Assembly (NCBI RefSeq): GCF_021732705.1
Contig: NZ_JAKFUM010000007.1
Span: 372,001 to 436,000 of the forward strand
Origin: Nevskia sp.
Lineage (GTDB): Bacteria; Pseudomonadota; Gammaproteobacteria; Nevskiales; Nevskiaceae
Direction: 5' to 3'
DNA: 64,000 nucleotides
The stretch's first letter is position 1; each line of letters begins with the position of its first letter. The translations under genes and the position numbers were made by a program. Below the pieces are notes generated by a model, which saw nothing but the letters and a program-made list of their open reading frames with translations, did not search any database and was not told where the DNA came from. Positions 57,734-64,000 of this stretch are shown here, piece by piece.

Positions 57734-60466
57734 ATGAAGAACCCGCGTCCGAACCCGTTCGGAACCGCTGTCACCGCGCTGTCCACCCTGTTGCCGACGC
57801 TGGTTCTGTCCGGCTTGACCCTGACGGGCAGCGCCCACGCGTCTGCGGCGCGCGATCAGGCGCTGGCGCAGCTCAAGCGCAGCAGCGGCTCGGCCATATC
57901 CGCGCAGTTCACGCCGGCCGAGAACTACATCAACGTGCGTGCCACCGGCCGCGCGACGCTGCTGAGCGACAACGTCGCGGCCTCGCCGATCGTCCGAGCG
58001 CAGAACTTCCTGAACCAGAATCGGGCGCTGCTCGGCCTGCACGATGCGGCGACCGAGCTCGAAGCCGTGCGCGTTTCCCGCGATGCCGCCGGCGCCACGC
58101 ACGTACACATGGACCAGCGCCACAACGGCCTGCCGGTGTTCGGGGCCCGCGTCGTCGTGCACATGAACGGCAGCGGCATTCTTGGCGTCAGCGGCGCCTT
58201 CGTCGATGGCCTCGACAACCTGCCGTCCGCCGCACGCCTCACTCCGGTGCAGTTGCGGGATCGCGTGATGGCCGCCGCCCGCAAGCTCCACCCGGACGCG
58301 AGCGGACTGGTGGTCGAATCGAGCCGTCTGGTGGTCTACCGAAGCGGCCTGCTGAAGGGCGTCGAAGGAAAGAGCTTCCTCGCGTGGGAAGCGATCGTGA
58401 AGGGCCAGCCCGGGCAGGCGATTCGCGACCGCATCTTTCTCAACGCCGAGACCGGCGCCGTGCTGAACGCGATCGACGAGATCCACTCGATCCTGAATCG
58501 CCGGATCTACACGCCGCTGTACCGCAACATCCAGGTCATCGGTGAAGGGCAGGTCGGCGCCCCGGCCAACGCGCCGCTCGCTGGCGACGTCACCGGCTCG
58601 GCTCGCCGCGTCGACACGCCGCCGCGCAATCTCTACAACTTCGCCGGCGGCACCTGGCTGCTCTACAACAACCTCTTCGGCCGTGATGGCTACGACGACG
58701 GCGCGCCGGGCATCACCGATGAAAACCAGGTGCAGGAAAGCGTCTATCTGATCAACCAGAACTGCCCGAATGCGTACTGGGACGGCACGTCGACCAACTA
58801 TTGCCCCGGCTTCGATGCCGACGATGTCGTGTCGCACGAGTGGAGCCACGCCTACACCGAGTTCACGCACGGCCTGATCTACCAGTACCAGTCGGGCGCG
58901 CTGAACGAGAGCTACTCGGACATCTTCGGCGAGGCCTACGACCTCGTGAACGGCACCGAAGGCCCGCTCGGCGTCACCCTGACCGAAGGCCAGACCTACG
59001 CCAACGGCGGCAGCCGCTGGGTCGTCGGCGAGGACCTCAGCCAGGTCGCCGCCGCCGTGCTGCTGCGCGACATGTGGGACCCGGACGCCTTCCCGACGCC
59101 GTCTCCGGGCAGCGTCATCACCTCCCCGAACTATTTCTGCGGCACCGGCGACAACGGCGGCGTGCACACCAATTCCGGCGTGCCGAACCACGCGTTCGCG
59201 ATGCTGGTCGACGGCAAGACCTTCAACAACGTCACCGTGCCGCGCATCGGCATGATCAAGGCGCTGCACATCTACTTCCAGGCCGAGACTCATTACCAGA
59301 CGCCGACGACCAACTTCACCCAGCACGCGGATGCGCTGGAACGCTCCTGTGCCGATCTGATCGGCCAGCCGCTGAATGGCTTCGATGGTCAGGTCAGCAG
59401 CGAGCGCATCACCACGGCCGACTGCGCCGCCGTGTCTGCGGCGATGCTGGCGGTCGAAATGCGGCAGCGTCCGAACACCAAGTGCAACTACATCCCGGTG
59501 CTGCGTCCGGAAGCGTCGACGCCGGCACTGTGCGGCAGCGGCCTCGTCGCCACGCCGACCTTCCGGGAAACCTGGGAAGGTGGCAGCCTGCCGAGCGGCT
59601 GGACGCAGGACAGCCGCCTGACCGGCGACAGCTTCCCGTCGACCAGCGTCTGGGGCGTCACCCGAACGCTGCCGGCGCCGCACACCGGCAATGCGGTGTT
59701 CGCGCCGAACAACACCGGCGGCACCTGCGCGGCCGGCGGCGACCAGTCCAGCTCGTTCTGGCTCGATTCGCCGGACCTGCCGGTGACCAACAACGCGAGC
59801 TACCTGTCGTTCACCCACTTCCTGCAGACCGAAGCGGGCTATGACGGCGGCAACCTGAAGGCCAGCGTCAACGGCGGCGCGTTCACGATCGTCCCGGCCG
59901 GTGCCTTCCTCTACAACGGTCACAGCGGCCAGTTCATTGCCGCTCCGCTGATTCCGGGCGTGCCGGATCCCGTCGGCCTCGGCGGCAACAACACCAGCCC
60001 GCTGGCCGGCCAGGCGGGATGGACCGGTTCCGATCAGGGCGAAGCGAGCGGCAGCTGGGGCACGACGATCGTCGATGTCGCCGTGCTCGGCGCTCGCAAC
60101 GGCGATCGCGTGAAGTTCCGCTGGGAGTTTGGCAACGACGGCTGCGGCGGCAACCTCGGCTGGTACGTCGATGACACGCAGCTGTACTTCTGCGCGACCG
60201 CCACCGGCGGTACCAGCGGTGGAACAACGGGCGGTGGAACAACGGGCGGCAGCACCACCGGCGGGTCGACCGGCGGCACCACGGGCGGCTCCACCACCGG
60301 CGGCACGACCGGTGGTTCGACCACCGGTGGCACGACCGGCGGCGGTTCCACCGGCGGCACCACGCCGACCCCTCCGGCCGGCAATGCCGGTGCGCTGGGC
60401 GTCTGGTCGCTGCTGATGCTGATGGGCGCGGCCTTCGGGCGTCGTCGCCAGCGCGCGCGCCCGTAA
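57734..60466 (+). CDS. secreted M4 (thermolysin-like) metalloprotease with C-terminal sorting-type tail
   Basis: This 910-residue preproprotein has a signal peptide ending GSAHA (~35), FTP and PepSY-like propeptide regions (~40-200) and an M4 catalytic domain (~255-590). The zinc site HEWSH is at 368-372, the third ligand is in ALNESYSDIFGE and the catalytic His in GGVHTNSGVPNHAF. A beta-rich domain (~615-825) precedes a Gly/Thr linker. The tail (GNAGALGVW, a hydrophobic helix, then GRRRQRARP) resembles a GlyGly-CTERM sorting signal. A perfect TTGACA at 57643-57648 may be its -35, though no good -10 is seen. Confidence 0.93.
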   Translation: MKNPRPNPFGTAVTALSTLLPTLVLSGLTLTGSAHASAARDQALAQLKRSSGSAISAQFTPAENYINVRATGRATLLSDNVAASPIVRAQNFLNQNRALLGLHDAATELEAVRVSRDAAGATHVHMDQRHNGLPVFGARVVVHMNGSGILGVSGAFVDGLDNLPSAARLTPVQLRDRVMAAARKLHPDASGLVVESSRLVVYRSGLLKGVEGKSFLAWEAIVKGQPGQAIRDRIFLNAETGAVLNAIDEIHSILNRRIYTPLYRNIQVIGEGQVGAPANAPLAGDVTGSARRVDTPPRNLYNFAGGTWLLYNNLFGRDGYDDGAPGITDENQVQESVYLINQNCPNAYWDGTSTNYCPGFDADDVVSHEWSHAYTEFTHGLIYQYQSGALNESYSDIFGEAYDLVNGTEGPLGVTLTEGQTYANGGSRWVVGEDLSQVAAAVLLRDMWDPDAFPTPSPGSVITSPNYFCGTGDNGGVHTNSGVPNHAFAMLVDGKTFNNVTVPRIGMIKALHIYFQAETHYQTPTTNFTQHADALERSCADLIGQPLNGFDGQVSSERITTADCAAVSAAMLAVEMRQRPNTKCNYIPVLRPEASTPALCGSGLVATPTFRETWEGGSLPSGWTQDSRLTGDSFPSTSVWGVTRTLPAPHTGNAVFAPNNTGGTCAAGGDQSSSFWLDSPDLPVTNNASYLSFTHFLQTEAGYDGGNLKASVNGGAFTIVPAGAFLYNGHSGQFIAAPLIPGVPDPVGLGGNNTSPLAGQAGWTGSDQGEASGSWGTTIVDVAVLGARNGDRVKFRWEFGNDGCGGNLGWYVDDTQLYFCATATGGTSGGTTGGGTTGGSTTGGSTGGTTGGSTTGGTTGGSTTGGTTGGGSTGGTTPTPPAGNAGALGVWSLLMLMGAAFGRRRQRARP
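60205..60365 (+). repeat. Gly/Thr/Ser-coding tandem low-complexity repeat inside the M4 protease gene
   Basis: Short repeats coding GGTTGGSTTGG-type units run about 160 bases in frame between the beta-rich domain and the tail. They form a flexible linker and may vary in length between strains. Confidence 0.85.
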
Positions 60467-60480
60467 GCGGTCGCGTCATG

Positions 60481-60517
60481 AAAAAAGCGCCGGGCGTGAT
60501 GCCCGGCGCTTTTTTTT
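60481..60517. terminator. Bidirectional rho-independent terminator between M4 protease and kdsA
   Basis: A perfect 10-bp stem (60486-60495 with 60501-60510) has six A on the left and T residues on the right. It can end the protease transcript and the convergent pyrG-kdsA transcript. Confidence 0.93.
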
Positions 60518-60584
60518 CGTCGAACGAGCGACGGATGCGCGGTCAGCGTGCGACGCGCCCTGGCGGGACGTCGCCGACGGTGGC

Positions 60585-63157
<2,573 letters not shown>

Positions 63158-63177
63158 TTACGGGAACGCCGGGGTCC

Positions 63178-64000
63178 TCACCAAACGACGGGACTCGCAA
63201 GGCCCGCGAATCGATGCCGCCAGCGCCCCTGCCAGCCTTGTGCAGCAAGGCTTTCACGCCATTGCGCCGTCATTGCGATGCCGGCGATGCAGCGCGCGTC
63301 ATCGTCGAGTTCCAGCACCGGAATCCGCACGCGCAGCCATGGCGGGATGCCGAGCTGCTGGAACAGCTTGCGGCATTCGCGGCTGTGGGCATCGCCGACC
63401 GGACGAATGCGCTCGGACAGCCGCAGCCCGCGCACGCGAACCGGCCGCGGCGGTGGCAGGTCCGCTTCGAGCACGCCGCAGTCGCCGGGAAGTTCGATCC
63501 GAGTGCCGCTCGTCCACTCGACCCAGACGCCGTCCGGCACCGGTTGCAAGGGCGCCATCGCATGCAGCCGGTCGCGATAGCGGCGCAGTTCGCAGCCGGG
63601 CCACTGCAGCAGCGGCTCGGTTTCCGGCCCAGCGCCGAGGATTTCGCGATCGATGCGATCAAGGTGCTCGGCGAACGGCGGGCGAAAACCGCGCTGCTGC
63701 AGCCACCAGCGCACGAGGTTGTGGCGACGCGCGACCGACAGCGCGAGCAGCCCGGACACCGACAGCTCGCTGCCGGCCGCGATCGCGGCATGGTCCTCGG
63801 CGGCGCGCTCGTCGAGCAGTTCCGCGGCACCGGCCGCGAGCCGCGCAGTGCGGGCCAGACGCTCGTCGATGCCCGGAAAGCGTTCGCGCCACGGCGGCAA
63901 GCCATGCCCGCGCAGCCAGCTGCGGGTGTAGCGCAGGTGCTGGTTGTGCGGATCGTCGATCCATGTCAGACCCTGTTGCAGCGCGTAGTCCCGAATCGCC
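63178..64000 (-). CDS. tilS: tRNA(Ile)-lysidine synthetase, N-terminal part beyond window
   Basis: This enzyme modifies C34 of tRNA-Ile so that it reads AUA. Only the C-terminal ~273 residues are present; the PP-loop ATPase motif lies outside. The visible part starts in the linker with WIDDPHNQHLRYTRSWLR, the family DP-N-R segment, and runs through the substrate-binding and C-terminal domains, including RPVGDAHSRECRKLFQQLGIPPWLR. It ends 50 bases before pyrG on the same strand. Confidence 0.9.
   Translation of the reverse strand, partial: AIRDYALQQGLTWIDDPHNQHLRYTRSWLRGHGLPPWRERFPGIDERLARTARLAAGAAELLDERAAEDHAAIAAGSELSVSGLLALSVARRHNLVRWWLQQRGFRPPFAEHLDRIDREILGAGPETEPLLQWPGCELRRYRDRLHAMAPLQPVPDGVWVEWTSGTRIELPGDCGVLEADLPPPRPVRVRGLRLSERIRPVGDAHSRECRKLFQQLGIPPWLRVRIPVLELDDDARCIAGIAMTAQWRESLAAQGWQGRWRHRFAGLASPVVW

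Noticed and set aside
60205-60365. Gly/Thr repeat considered as a sign of a frameshifted or broken gene
   Set aside because: The frame stays open through the repeat into a coherent hydrophobic and basic tail, so the gene is intact.

Overview
The window is about 64 kb of GC-rich chromosome from a gammaproteobacterium. The gene order lon-hupB-tRNA-ppiD, tig-clpP-clpX, yafS-rnhA-dnaQ/gloB, surE-pcm-dedA-nlpD and pyrG-kdsA-eno-ftsB-ispD is typical of that class. A phasin-like protein, FadBA, a TonB-dependent receptor and two secreted proteases suggest a Nevskiales/Xanthomonadales-type environmental bacterium. That placement is an inference from gene content; no 16S gene is present. Coding density is high, and nothing looks like a phage, integron or insertion sequence.

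Layout. 0-7.8 kb: a truncated D-Ala-D-Ala endopeptidase, the fadBA beta-oxidation operon with a promoter and a palindrome at its start site, a phasin-like protein with a histone-H1-like tail, an ArsR-methyltransferase fusion and a secreted fasciclin protein. 7.8-10.6 kb: methyltransferase-rnhA-dnaQ diverging from gloB. 10.7-19.8 kb: a nine-gene, mostly overlapping operon of exported and lipoprotein TPR proteins, an ExbB/TolQ motor, two ExbD/TolR proteins and a TonB-like AgmX/PglI protein. It resembles the ancestral core of the myxobacterial Agl-Glt machinery and is the best candidate for an uncharacterised system. fabI follows it closely.

20.8-33.2 kb: a subtilisin-like protease and a dicarboxylate/amino-acid symporter, then the protein quality-control block ppiD, tRNA-Asp, tRNA-Val, hupB, lon, clpX, clpP, tig, tRNA-Leu, all on the minus strand. 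33.4-38.6 kb: a heme/cobalamin-type ABC permease and ATPase without a binding protein, and a large sensor with degenerate GGDEF and EAL domains. 38.8-44.6 kb: alaC-hom-thrC-recJ. The thrC product carries a cysteine-rich insertion, and a long inverted repeat of a dispersed-repeat type lies between hom and thrC.

44.8-49.1 kb: an exported peroxiredoxin, a TonB-dependent receptor, a small exported TonB-C-like protein and a 420-base stretch with no convincing gene. 49.1-55.1 kb: surE-pcm-dedA-nlpD without rpoS after it, diverging from smr and a three-part signalling protein (SLOG-like, TRAFs-binding/TPR-like, class III cyclase). 55.2-64 kb: ispD, ftsB, eno, then a convergent M4 metalloprotease gene that splits the usual eno/kdsA neighbourhood, followed by kdsA, pyrG and a truncated tilS.
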